Part shown: positions 49,215 to 61,600 of the stretch, in pieces
How the letters are laid out: every line of letters starts with the position of its first letter
How positions within the stretch are numbered: position 1 is the first letter of the stretch
From: Dastarcus helophoroides
Lineage: Eukaryota; Arthropoda; Insecta; Coleoptera; Bothrideridae
NCBI GenBank assembly: GCA_028583605.1
Contig: CM053337.1
Coordinates: 12,302,634 to 12,366,633 of the forward strand
Direction: 5' to 3'
DNA length: 64,000 nt
Made by a program: the position numbers and the translations under genes
The notes under the pieces: generated by a model
Told to the model about the DNA's origin: nothing
The model's database searches: none
The model's input: the letters and a program-made list of their open reading frames with translations, nothing else

Positions 49215-50736
49215 GTAAGTAACCGGATCGATTTATATTCAATTGAATAACTACTGATTGTCGATTCGGTTATGTGTAACATTAGTTAATTTTCTTTTAG
49301 TGAATTTCATTTTGGAACTATTTAATTGAAACATCGTTTTTCTAAATTAGATTGAAACGTGTCGCAAACAGATGTAGCTAGAAATTCTAGCTGCGTCTAT
49401 TCTAGCCTAGAAAGGGGCAGGGTAAAGCACTTGCCCCCACACCTCCCCCGGTTTATTCACCTAAACGAAAATTTATATTCACTTGAGACTTTCTAAAAAA
49501 TGTCCATTTCTTCAAAATTCGTCTTTAATTCAAAAAATGTGTTTTTCTTGAAATTTTAAATTTATTCTTAAAATTCGACTTCTTTTTATCAGAATCAGAC
49601 TTTCTTAAAATTTCGAATTTTTACTTAAATTTCAGAGATATTGGCGCATGCTGGCACCTTGAAACAAAACTATACGTCCATTTGGGTGACTGAATTGGAA
49701 TAGCTCCTATCGATTCTAAATAAGGCCATAAATATGTCCAAAAGCAATAAATTTGTATCTCCAATTGTTTACATTTAAGCAAATTGATGGTTGTGTTTAA
49801 TAAAAATTGATTTTAATTTAATTATAGACTAGTGTATTGTAAAATATTTGTAATAAAATTATTAAATTAAATAAAATATTATTTTAAAATAATAGTACGT
49901 AGTAGTTTTATTCCTAAACGAAGTGTTCATACTTAAAATGGAGAAGTTTCATGATGTTGTTAATATTATGTTTAATGTAATGAGATTAAAGTATAGATCA
50001 AAACTAATAAATCACTGAAAATTTTTTTGAAATTTGTTAATAAATGACTGAGAAATAGATTATTGAAATTTACGTATTTTAGCGCGTACGTCTATGTGTG
50101 TGACGTCATTTGACCCGTCCGAGATCGTTGCATCACAAATCCCTGAAAAAGAAAAAAAAGCTCGCGGATTTTGCCAATTGTTGGATGTGTTTTAGAGGAC
50201 CGAAATCTAAGAGCCACGTATTTTTTTTATCGATTGACAAACAGTTTTAAGGATAATTCTACCCGCGTCACATGTGTAACGAAATTTATTCTTACAGGCG
50301 CAACTTCAAAGGGATTCTTTTAGATATTTGTATCATTTTTCTTGAATATTTAAAATTAATAAATAAGAAAAAAATGAAAACTTCTCCATTAACCAGACAT
50401 TCATAGAATTTATACACTTTTTGGGGTTAATTTCTCATTAATTTATTCTTCATGGTGAACTCTTATTGACCAGAAATATTATGTTTTTTTAATTTTTTCG
50501 GCCCAGTTTGGAAATATTTAAATTTTTGTTTGTTGACAATATTCTAAACAGTTTTTGAAATATGACTACTTGATATTTAAATTTATTTAAAAAACGTCAC
50601 CTTATGACAGTTGACAAAATAAGAGGTTAATTTATTTTACATAGAATAGGAAAAAATAAAAAATAGAAGACCAAAATTAGATATGAAAAAAAAATTGATA
50701 AATTATGAAAATATAAAAAAATACATAAAAAAGGTT
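49215..50736. other. Downstream of gene D: 3' UTR or intron, AT-rich
   Basis: No continuing exon found. AATAAA-type hexamers occur around 49797-49870. A relative of the 39945 palindrome is at 50450-50590. A 400-base stretch near 49480-49640 is rich in AAATTCGACTT-like words. Confidence 0.35.
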
Positions 50737-50740
50737 GTAG

Positions 50741-50785
50741 CACACGATGTTTCGCTCTCATTTGAGCTCGTCAGCAGTGCATAAC
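50741..50785 (-). ncRNA. Hammerhead-like motif (minus strand)
   Basis: On the minus strand: CTGACGA, stem II GCTC/GAGC with loop AAATGA, GAAA, then CATC and GTGTGC. The core is canonical and stem II pairs from its first base. Stem I pairs four bases (GTGC with GCAC) after two mismatches, and the stem III palindrome ACAT is imperfect, so it is probably a decayed copy. Confidence 0.45.
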
Positions 50786-53700
50786 ATGGAAAGGGAAAAA
50801 TGAGGAAGAAATTCTTAAAAATATAAAAAAAAAATTTTAACGTGAATAGACGCTTCATCAATAATTTACTGTGGTAAAAATTTAAATATTTGAAGTCCGA
50901 TCCACAAGAAACAACTACTCCGAGGGTTAATACCCCTTCCGGCATTGAACTACACTTGTGGGTCGAACTTACATGCTCTTGGTGACTACACGTTAATTGA
51001 ATGGTGTTAAGATATTTTTTTATACAGAAATAAGAAATCGGTCACAGCTGTTACAAATAACCTAACCTAATTTCGAGCATTTTTTCCACGGCAAAATGGG
51101 TGAAAATCACAAAATATATTATGCTAACGATATCTCATTGTATTTTGATAGTTTAGGATGTCAAAATAAAAGTTATATACATGTTTTGGAAAGTTCTTAA
51201 AACAGTATGTGGTAGCGATGCAGCAGAAACTACACAACTACCCTCAATCCGGAACCTAATAAAGCTGCGTTTTAGGTGCAAATTGGGAGGTGAAATAAAT
51301 TACCATTCAACATAAATAATATATTATACAGCAATAAATCTTAAAATTAACAATATTAAAAATATTGGAATGCAAAGGAGTTTGTACTGCATATTTCATA
51401 TTTTAATAAAAAGCATCTGGAGTAATTTCAAATTTAAAACAAAAATTACACAATATACACACGTAGTATGTGTGAATACGTAAATTTAACGTTGTGCAGA
51501 TTAAATGATGTTATTGTCTTTTAAAATAGAAATGAGCGATATTATTGGGTGCTTAAAAACACAAAAGTTCCATGTATATATATTTACATAACCTCGAATC
51601 GGCTGTAAATGAAAATCCAGAATCTATAACTTTCGTCACAGCCGTTTATGGTTATATTTTTCCAAGTTATTATTCGATTACAGCATCGACTTCAATTATA
51701 TCTTACGTTGTTTCCGTTTTTTAATATTTCCAAAAGATGGATAAAGGAAAAGAGAACGTACTCAATAAGAAAAAAAAAAAACTTCGCATTAGCTTAAAAC
51801 GTCCACTAGCCGGCAGTTTCCGAAAGTTCTGTTGTAGTAGCATGAATTAAATGATTCTTCTGTATAAGTTTAGCGTTATTAATAGAAGAAACAAAACTAT
51901 GAAAGATTAACAAAAACAAGCTTCAAGAATCTTCATTATTTTCTAAAAATGTACACGTCGCTTATCGTTAAGCCGATAGTTCAACTCTTCGGACATAGGC
52001 CGTGGTTTGTTTACACACTTAATATAAATTTGGCATATTTTTGTTCTATGCTGGCTAGAACCATATAACGACCAAAATCGTGATTTTAATTCATTTGATT
52101 TCCTTGATAATCTCAGTGATATTATTCCGTGAATAATATAGAAACAAGCTGTCATCATCAATGACCATAAATTACGTTATACAGACATAACGCAGTTAGG
52201 CGAACGAAAGTAGAATTTTGCCAATATATGATTCTAGCTCTTCATATAGTAAAGTAAGTCCAGATTATCAGTTCTTCTTATTTGGCGCAATTTCGCTCTC
52301 AATTCTTTAGAATTCCTCCTTTTAGTTTTAGGTCGTTCGCTTGAGCTTCTTCATAGATGGGTCTGAAAACGAAATGTTCCAAAAATTCTTATTTTTACGA
52401 ATATGCGGACGTAGACACTAGAGGTTAATCAATTAAGAAAAGTTATCGTCGATCAACCGAACGTGTGTTTTCAAATTATTGAAATTGGTTCTTTATAAAA
52501 AAAAAATCATAATTTCGTGACTACGAAAGGAACAACTAGCGACATTTTCAACTGGAGAGTAAAAAAGCGTAATATATTGATAATGTTAAAACGGCAATTT
52601 TTGATAAGTACTCCCTGAAATCCCTTTTCTAAATCGAAGCGAGTGCGGAGCAATGCAAATGTAGCGGTGGACTAACTTTTGCATACAATCAGTTTCAAAT
52701 TGCAATGGAGCCTTTTCTTAAACATACTCGATAAAATTTCTACTTTGGTAAAACAACGAGGCGACTTTGGCGTATGAGTTTGCGAGGTTAGGACCTATTT
52801 GTATAAAAACAATGGCGATAATGTCGAAATATTTATATATTTTTTTTAAAAGCTGATCTTTCCACTAAGCAATAAAACAAATTTCGCTAACAATTCAACA
52901 TATTTCTTTTATAATATAAAAATTCGTTTTCTGCCAACAAATTTCCAAGCAACATATTTATGTAATTACAAATTACAAACAAGGTGATCATCAAATCTAA
53001 TTACATAAATATATACAATATTACATTACTTACATTTTAGCAAAATTATATGAGCCTGGAAAATATGAAAATGTGCAAATTAATAAACGACTGTTATATT
53101 CTACAGAATTTGCACTTTTCACATTTTTTTTATTGATTTCAGTATACATAAGATTCAAAGTACATATAATAAAAATATTTTACAATTTTTACACCAAAAA
53201 AATGTTTATGATACAATATTAGATCAGTCGGGACTCTTTAAAATTGAAATCAAAACAAAATAGATAAATATTACGAAAAAGCATCAAAATTAATACTGAG
53301 ATATACAAAAAAAAATAAAAAAAATACCATAACCGTTCATTCTCGAATAAGGTACATAAGTAAATAAATATTAAATGAGTATAAAACGCAGCTTATAATA
53401 GTGGGTAAAATTAGTAATTTGTGGGCATAAATATATTCTTAACGAGTAAATATTTTTCATTGCTTAATTCGAGTTAACTAATGAATGTAAAAAAATAAAT
53501 ATTTGTAACGCATTTTAAACATAAACACACGCGATCGAACAATAATGCGTCAATATGTCTTTTTTTTTAAATTAAGTTCGAAAATAAGGCGGACAATATG
53601 ATCGTAAAACCAGATAAAAAAATTATTCGATTAAACGGTTTTTTATTTACCATATCGGAAATTAACACTAAATTCAGACAGCCAAACTGACATTTTTAAT

Positions 53701-54720
53701 CCAATTGATTGGCAAAGGCCTCGCCGTTAATATTCGGATTGATCAACGACTGGTTTTGGAACCAACATTTGGCTGGCTGTCTTTGAAATCATCTACATTT
53801 ATAGAGAAATGCAAAATAACCGGAACAAAATAAAAATGCTAAAATAATATCTAAAATGCGTCACAGTTTCACCAATATATATAAACATCCAACTGATAAA
53901 TAACGAATAAACTTATAAATAATTTTATACAGTACATATTATACACATTCAAAATATTGCAATTAGAATTCTAAAATAGTTATGATTTTAACAATAACTC
54001 TGATAATGGAATGTTCAAAGATATGAATTAAATATATACGTGGCGCACATTTATTAAGATATTTGATCGAACAATGTTCAACAATTGAAAAAGAAGGCGC
54101 GCACCCGTTAACACTTCAGAATAAATCATTTAAATCGTAACTGTCCAATCAAAAATTTAGGTTCAACAACAATGAAATTATAACATAAAAATCATTAATA
54201 AAGAGGAATATCGAAGCATATATCATGATTTTTTTTATATAAAAATTAATCGCTAAAGATAATAAACCGAAAGTAGATTTAAACAAATTATGAAGAGTTA
54301 AAAGTATAGCAAACAGTAAATAAAAGTTTTTATTTAAAAAAAAAACAAATAATTTAAAATTATGTTCATAGAGGTTCCCCTTGATGATGGACGGAACTTT
54401 TAAACAGTTCCCATTGCAGAAAATGCTATAATGAAAAACTTCGCAAGATAATTTTGATGAAAAACTTTTTTTCTGTCACATTCAGTACAAAAAGATCTAA
54501 CAATCGAGATATCGCAAGGAGTACTCTGCTATTTGAATTCTTAAAGTTGCGAATTGCCAGCAGCACTTACTTGCGAAAGCGTGGTGGTCGAAAAGTATAC
54601 ATTTAAATCGCAATTTCGAAATAGAAATCGACCTAAAATTCTTAATAATTTTATAGAATTTATCCGTTACTTTTGGGAAGCACCGAAATTAATAAAAAAC
54701 AAACATGATATTTACTTCGT
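50786..54720. other. AT-rich non-coding DNA
   Basis: No gene recognised except the weak minus-strand candidate at 52234. May include 3' UTR or intron of a minus-strand gene. Confidence 0.35.
52234..52362 (-). CDS. Possible last exon of a minus-strand gene
   Basis: An acceptor (TTTTCAG) precedes PIYEEAQANDLK in one frame, which stops soon after (52299). The neighbouring frame continues as KRRNSKELRAKLRQIRRTDN and ends MKS at 52234. The two halves together look like one C-terminus with a missing base near an AAAA run, but this is by eye. No upstream exon is tied to it. Confidence 0.3.
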
Positions 54721-54835
54721 TCACATGTTCAGTTACTCGTTTAACACGTTCAGTTACTCGTTTAACATGTTCAGTTACTCGTTTAACATGTCCAACTATT
54801 CGTTTAACATGTTCAACAACTCATTAGTTTCTTCT
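54721..54835. repeat. 21-base minisatellite, about five copies
   Basis: Units of TTCAGTTACTCGTTTAACATG with few changes. An open frame through it is a by-product of a unit length divisible by three; codon use gives no support for a gene. Confidence 0.8.
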
Positions 54836-55129
54836 AAACGATCGCACGGGCTTTTCCCATTCGACTACTACACATTCCGCTTTAACAACGCGCTAAAATA
54901 AATAAAGAAAAAAGAAATCAAAAAAACTCGAGTTAAACGAAAACCAAACTCACCGAAAAACAAGCGTCAGTTAGAGCCGATTTTAAACCAGAAACTAGTT
55001 AATATTGACAATTCGAAAAAATGAATAAATTAGCGCCTAAGCTACACAACAATGAATCACATCTGGAAGGTATGGTGGATATTTGTAGATCAGTATGCTA
55101 TTACACCGAAGGCGAGGCCAAATTGAGTT

Positions 55130-55168
55130 TCATTTGTAATCCGAGTCCACGCGATTCTTCAACTCTTC
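55130..55168 (-). CDS. Possible terminal exon of the Ser/Pro-rich protein gene
   Basis: After acceptor ATCCGCAG the phase-0 frame reads EELKNRVDSDYK and stops. The exon at 58693 ends in phase 0 (TSEM), so the two would join in frame. The same frame is open for about 26 codons before the acceptor, which may mean the true exon border is elsewhere. Confidence 0.35.
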   Translation of the reverse strand, partial: EELKNRVDSDYK

Positions 55169-55994
55169 CTGCGGATGATCAGCCAATTCCAAAATAGTGT
55201 AAGAAAATTTGGCAGCGTACGGGAAGTGGACGGGGAACGTCAGTGTACACAGGGGTTAAGACAACGAGACGATTAGACGTCGCATTTTTAAAAACAACTC
55301 GATTTGTTGTAAAAAGCGCAACGTCTTTTAAACAAGATTAAATTCTTCGAAAATGCATAGCTGGAAGCACATCGACACGCAGCGCGCGTCGAAATAATTA
55401 AACGTACATGGACCAATTCATTTACGAAGTTATTCGAATCAGGTAATTAAACGGATTTGATTTTTTCTCGAACTTCGACCTTGCTATTTTAAATTTCAAT
55501 TAAAGAAAAACCGTAATGTAAATGTCTTTCATTTATTTTTTTCCAACACAAATTTATTCTCTAAACTTTATATTTAAATTCAAACTCGTTTTTTTCCTCG
55601 AATTGTTTCAGTCAATGTTGGCTAAATTTTCCTCAACTTTGAAATTGATTGCCACTATTTTTTTATAAACTTTTTGTGAATATTGGATTTTTCTCAAAAA
55701 TCGACTTTAAAATAGAAAGTTGCACATTTTCTTGAAATTTTGAAGATATAATTAGTTTTTATAGAATTCTGTACCTACTATTCCCTTTCAATGTCATTGT
55801 AGTAAAAAAAACTAATTTTTAATTAAAATGGAAATCTCAACATACAAATTTAAATTTGAAATTTTTATTTTTTTTTCATGGTTAATGGAACGTTCCAAAT
55901 TTTATCAATATTTTACGTTTAAATCTCAAATTTTCAGATTTCCTAAGTTTAAGTTTAGAAATTTTAAGAAAAATACTGAAATTTGAAATTTTCA

Positions 55995-56150
55995 AAAATT
56001 GAAATACAAGTCTTGTCCCCTGAAACCAATAAAGATTAAAAAACACAATAAAGATTGCTCTACCTTTTTTGTGTTTTTTAATCTTTCTTGGTTTCAGGGG
56101 ACAAGATTTGTATTTCAATTTTTTAAGATAACCAAGAACCGGTCCTCTTT
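55995..56150. repeat. Palindromic MITE, best copy
   Basis: TACAAGTCTTGTCCCCTGAA and its inverse, with AAAGATTAAAAAACACAA in both arms, form a near-perfect hairpin of about 60-base arms. Four other copies are at 490-570, 19320-19420, 27925-28020 and 46340-46450. Confidence 0.8.
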
Positions 56151-56299
56151 TGTAGTATTATATTGTTTTCGAATTTCCAATGACGTTACAAAAAATATTG
56201 TATATAACACGTGACTAAAATGTGTTATTCTTTACTCGTGTGGTTTATAGCACTCGCTTTCGGCTCTTGCCATAAACGCCACACTCGTAAAAAAACACA

Positions 56300-57060
56300 A
56301 ATTTAACCACATCTTTAGAGAAATAATTTTCAAAGTCGACATATTAAAAAAATCGAAATTTTCAGAAAGTCGGAATTTTCATAAAAGTCGAAGAGGAAAG
56401 TAACTTCTTTTTGAAAAAAGTCGAAATTTTCATTAAAAAATGTAAATAATTTTTCGAAAATTACAAAAGATCCAAAATTTCACGAACAAGAGCGATATTT
56501 TGAAATTTATTTGAATGTTTTGAAAACGAACAATTTTTTTAAAGATTCGAAATTTATAGAAAGACGGAATTTTTCACAAAAAAAGTTGAATTTTTTTTAT
56601 AATTATAATTTAAAATAGGTCGAGATTTTCAGCTGTCAAATCGTTAAAAAAAAAATGTTGAAAATTTCAAAAGAAAGTAAAATTTTTAAAAAGGATTCGA
56701 GATTTTCAGTCGAAATTTTGAAAAGGTCGAAATTTCCAAAAAAGTCCAAATATTCAAAAAAATATCAAAAGGTTTTAAAAAAGAACAAAATAGCAATCAC
56801 GTAAAAAAAAAGATTTCCAAATAAAAATCTTATTCAGAAAGTCGAGAAATGGGTCAACCTTTTGAAAAACATGTCGAAATTTCCAAAAAAAAAGCCGAAT
56901 TTTTCACAGCTTGTAAACGCCGCGCGCCAGATAAACTAAAGCGGATATGGCGTTAACGTGTTAACGTTTAAATTTCGAGAATAAACCATAAAAAAGTCGA
57001 CATTTCGAATTTATAATAGAATAATTAGAAAAAAAGTAGAAATGGATGTATTTTCTAAAT
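56300..57060. repeat. Degenerate AAATTTTC/GTCGAAATTT-type repeat
   Basis: GTCGAAATTTC, AAAAAGTCGAAAT and similar words recur with variable spacing, as in 32570-33260. Related tracts are at 4970-5870 and 46550-46720. No coding potential. Confidence 0.5.
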
Positions 57061-57470
57061 TTAACTGAAAGACACTGTCAATGTGACTAGCTAGTAATAT
57101 TTTCAAAAAATGAATTGGCGCCATCTACCGTAAATATAGGCCACGAAAATACAGTCATTTGGTGAAGCTTACAACAAGACGATTGCGCGCGATACATTTT
57201 ATAAGAAATTTGTTAAACTCGAACGAACTACTTAAATGACATGCGTGTTTATTTGTAAAAAAAATAGACAAATTCATGCAGTTAGCCACAAACTTAACAA
57301 AATGGTAAATGATAATACTAAAACTAAATGTATAGAATGGAAATTTGATGGAAGAAATTCGTTTTTTACTGGAAACATAAACTGATTTACTAAAGGCAAA
57401 CCAAAAATATTAAATCACCTCCTCAATTACCAGATTTTATTAGAAGATGTTCGATCAGCAGTGTGCTCTT

Positions 57471-57502
57471 CTTCCGCAAAAGAACTAGTTCTTGGGCGGA
57501 AG
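57471..57502. repeat. Short perfect palindrome
   Basis: CTTCCGC and GCGGAAG flank AAGAACTAGTTCTT with one or two unpaired bases. Function unknown. Confidence 0.5.
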
Positions 57503-58254
57503 CAGAAAGCGCGACTTCATAAATAAACATTTCAAGAGAAGTTTCGAATTAATCTACTAAGGAAAATAATATTAATAATAATGCCAATAATAAAACTAAA
57601 TATTTGCACAAATATTTTTGAAACTAAATGAGTGAATTTGACAATTTAGTGTATGACTTGATAAAAATATCGAGCGAAATTCTATCTAAAAAAAAATGTG
57701 AAACTTGATTTTAACAATTTCTAAATTAAAATAAGCACAAGCAATTTTAGCGCATTAGTTTATAAGACATGGAAGATCGAAAATAGATCGCTCTAACATA
57801 GATCCTAACTCGCAACGTAAAATACTGTAAATAAACGACACTACTGCGGCGCAAAACTATGAAAGCATGCGTTAAAAGTGAAATTCTGTGTACACAGACG
57901 ACCAAAATTAAAATATCCTTAAACTTAACTTTCCAATCGAAGTCATAGAACTTTAAGATTTAACCGAGAACTGATGAAGAAAAGGTCCAAAAAAAGGTTC
58001 AAAAGAAAGGTAAAACATTTAAAAAAATCGGTTTAATAGTAACAATCTAGAGATGTTTAATTTAATTAGCAACAAGCGTAAGGAGTAATAAAACTAAAAT
58101 CAAGTAACGAAATGTGATAAGTTTAAGAATATTTTAATTTTATTAAAATCATGTGTAATAACAACTGATTTACAGGAAGAAATCAGTGGTGCTATGGGAG
58201 AACGTGTTAAGGAGTAAATTAAAAATCAGTGAGTAGGGACGAATTAAGAAGTTG

Positions 58255-58560
58255 AAAGTGACTTTTACTCTAAAGTTGTGAGTTTAAACCCACACTAAAC
58301 AAGTCAAAATATTTTAAATATTTAAAAATAAAGGTATCAATTTGACCTTGGTGGATGCTTGGATGATGTGAAAAACGAATCTAATATTTATTGATAATGA
58401 AATACACTTTAATATACTCTAATGTTAACAGTAGGCAATATATTTTTAACATTAGGGCATATTGGTAACGCGTGATGGTCACGCGAAACTACAACCCTAT
58501 CCAAAATCGCTAAAACGAACCTAAATGAGTTTTTACTTTAAAAAATGATTTTTTTTATTA
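58255..58560 (+). repeat. SINE-tail repeat, copy 4
   Basis: TTATTGATAATGAAATACAC, TTAACATTAGGGCATATTGG and CCCTATCCAAAATCGC match copies at 24196 and 35293. Confidence 0.65.
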
Positions 58561-58692
58561 TTTCCATCAGAAACTGCTTTTGTGGCAAATCTAGTCATTT
58601 TCAAATTCTTAACCCGTTCGCATAGACGAACTTCCAATTACCCCTCACTGGTTCGGCATTTACAATCAGATTTAAGGCTTTTTGGGACTCAC

Positions 58693-61600
58693 CATTTCGG
58701 ATGTAAGATAATTAATGGCGTGCTCCACGGTCTTTTTGGACGATTGTTGTACAGCCGCCGCCGAAGTGGCTGAAGTTTGCCGTTGGGGCGTCGTAGGGCA
58801 TCCTGCGCATATCCTTCATGCTTAACTACTTGTACACACTGTCTGTTGCGCGAAATTGTCAAACGAAAATATCGAATCGAGTTGTTCGAACCGCTTTCGC
58901 AAAAGCTCTAAATAACTCGATTCTGGGATAATTTCGAAAAATGTGAAGCCACCCGCATCGTAATTACAACAAAATTACAAAATTATTATAGGATACAACT
59001 TTATTTGAACTTTATTCAAGACCTACAACATGTAATTTTACACAACGGGCTAGCTTATTCTTGTTTTACATACGGGAGACTTCCATAAAAAGCGATCGTT
59101 TTTTCAAAGCTAAGAAATCTAACGACGTTACTTACTAAGACAGATTAGCCTTATTGATTATTTTTAAATTTCGCTATACAGCTAATGTTTGGCAGAAAAC
59201 TAAGAATTATTTCGACATTACGCGCTCAATAAGTAACAAAAAAAAAATGTAACAAAATGGTGCAAAACATACGCAAACAGAATAATCAATAATCTAATCT
59301 AGCAAGTGAACGGTACAACTCACCCATGTCGCCGCTGCTGGATGACTCCGTAAACGAAGGGGTACCCTCTGTCCACGTGGGCGTCGAACCTTCTACCGAA
59401 GCGGGAGGCGTCCAAGCTAAACCTCTGGAATGACTCGAGTGACCGGCACCGGAACTGCCCGACTCGACGCTCAGAGAATGATTTCGTTTCGGCGCGTGAT
59501 TCGAATTTAATATCGCTAACGCTAAAAATATATTTAATCTTAAGAACTAAGCTCATTAGACTCGTCATCAAAGAGGATTCACCTCACAGAGTCTTCTTTG
59601 TATTTGACGGCCACGTGATGAGCGGGATGGGAGCCGATTCTCGTCCTGACCGGCGTGGCGTTAGATACCGTCTCTAAGGGGGCGGAAGCGGAAGCCCTCT
59701 GTTCCAGGACTTCGTCGAAGGTAGGAGGCGGCGTACTGCTGCAGCTCGGTACTCTACCTGCACGGAAATTGCGCTACTACAGACTAGCTATACGCCGGGG
59801 CAGCTGGCGCGTTAACGATTCGATTAAACGGGTTAGCTGGCAGACGAGACGGAATCAATTATGTGCGGCTAATGGTGCAGAGAAGCGAGTCAAACTGTTA
59901 GAATTTTCTTTCGTGCAAACGGGATTTTTGCCGCAAACGTTTTCGTCGCACCCTCAAGAGAATTTTAGTTGATTCCATCTTGTTGTTTCAAACATACACA
60001 CACAAAACGTTAATTTGTGAAATCAATGAATATGAAGTAATAAAGGAGCGAATGCTAAAGATAAAATGAAAGGAAGAAGCGATCTATGAGTATTTTAATT
60101 TTATCATTACCATGCGCATAAGGCAGAAGTGTGTGCATTAGCATTATGAGGAAAAACGAGATAAGGTCGAGTTGACAAAATTAAAAAAAAAGACTAGCAA
60201 TATATTCTAAAAAATGGAGCAAGCAAAGCGCCAACTTTCTACATGGAGCTCTGAAGAGGAACCTGGCAATAGAAAGACACTCTTTAAAATCCAATTTTAA
60301 ACTACTTTAACCTGCTTAATAAATGAAAATTGAGTTGAAATAAATCTAAAATGTTATTAGAAAAATAAATATTGCATTTACCTCGTTAGTTTCAAGCATG
60401 AAATTTGCCCAAAAGTTGAAACAAATTAAACCGAAAACATTGGTCTTATCGAATTTCTTCTTTAAGAGCTTTTACTAGGCGACTACAGTCGTAGTCACAA
60501 CAGTACTTTGAGGATGCTTTCACCAAGATATTTCTATTCGTAACTATTCGTAAAAATTGAAAATAAAAGTATAATTTTCGTAAAGAGAAATCGATTTCTG
60601 ATTAATTATGTTGAGTAGAGGTAGCCAATTATGGCGGAGCATTTCTCTTTAAATCGATCCGAATGTACTATTAAATTTTATTAGGTAAACTTGTCCGTAT
60701 GTATGGTAGTAAAAAAAACGAGAAGATTAATTTTACAAAAAGGCGATACCATTTTAGAAAAAAACTCTCTGGATAATTTTCAATATGCTAATAGTATTCC
60801 GGTAATAGAAAGACGTAAGCAAGAAGAGGACTCCCAATTCGATTTTAAATCCGTCTCCTTGTGAGTGTGTTATTTTGTACTATTTTGAGACCACCACAGA
60901 ACAAAACTTTTCGAAAAATACGCCATTCGACAGAAGAAAAAACATTCCCGTTTAATACTAAAAGACATCCAAAGAACACTTCCAACTCGTAAGTTTTGGA
61001 TATTAATTACGAACGAAATGTTGAAACTTTCATTTTACACGAATTTAGCCTCTTTTAAAATTGAACTACTCGGCCTCTGCAATCTAGAAAATACGTACTC
61101 CGAGACTTCAGCGGCATCCATTTGAGTAGTCGAATTTATATCGTCGCCGGCGCTTTCGCGATGGGGACATTTTTCGAAAGAAACCCGCGCCATTGCCTCG
61201 AAATTCCTTAAAATCTCCTTGAAGCTGTCACCGCGAAATACAGCGTCGCTTCCGACCTTTGAACCGAAGTCGATAACATCAGGTAAATCCTCTAAATTAG
61301 ATAAAGACGCTTTAGGAAAAGAAATCCCATTTTGGTCGCTTTCGATAAACGAATCGATCGTTCTTTGGGAAGCGGTAACAGGACTGCGCCGCGAAGAATC
61401 GCGAGCGCTTTTGCCCTCGAACAAATCCCGATAAAATCGAACGTTGCTTCGCCTTAAAAAAACATTCGCATTCGCGTCGAATTTACTAAAAATATTTGCA
61501 CCACTCGAAACGAAGCTTTGGGCTTCACGGGAAAACGATTCGTGCTTCGAAAGCCCCTCAACGTTTCGATCCATGTTTCGATGAAGCGACATGCTCGACG

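Noticed and set aside
54554..54901. 115-residue frame with FSYSFN repeats
   Set aside because: The frame stays open because the 21-base minisatellite is a multiple of three; no splice sites or codon bias.
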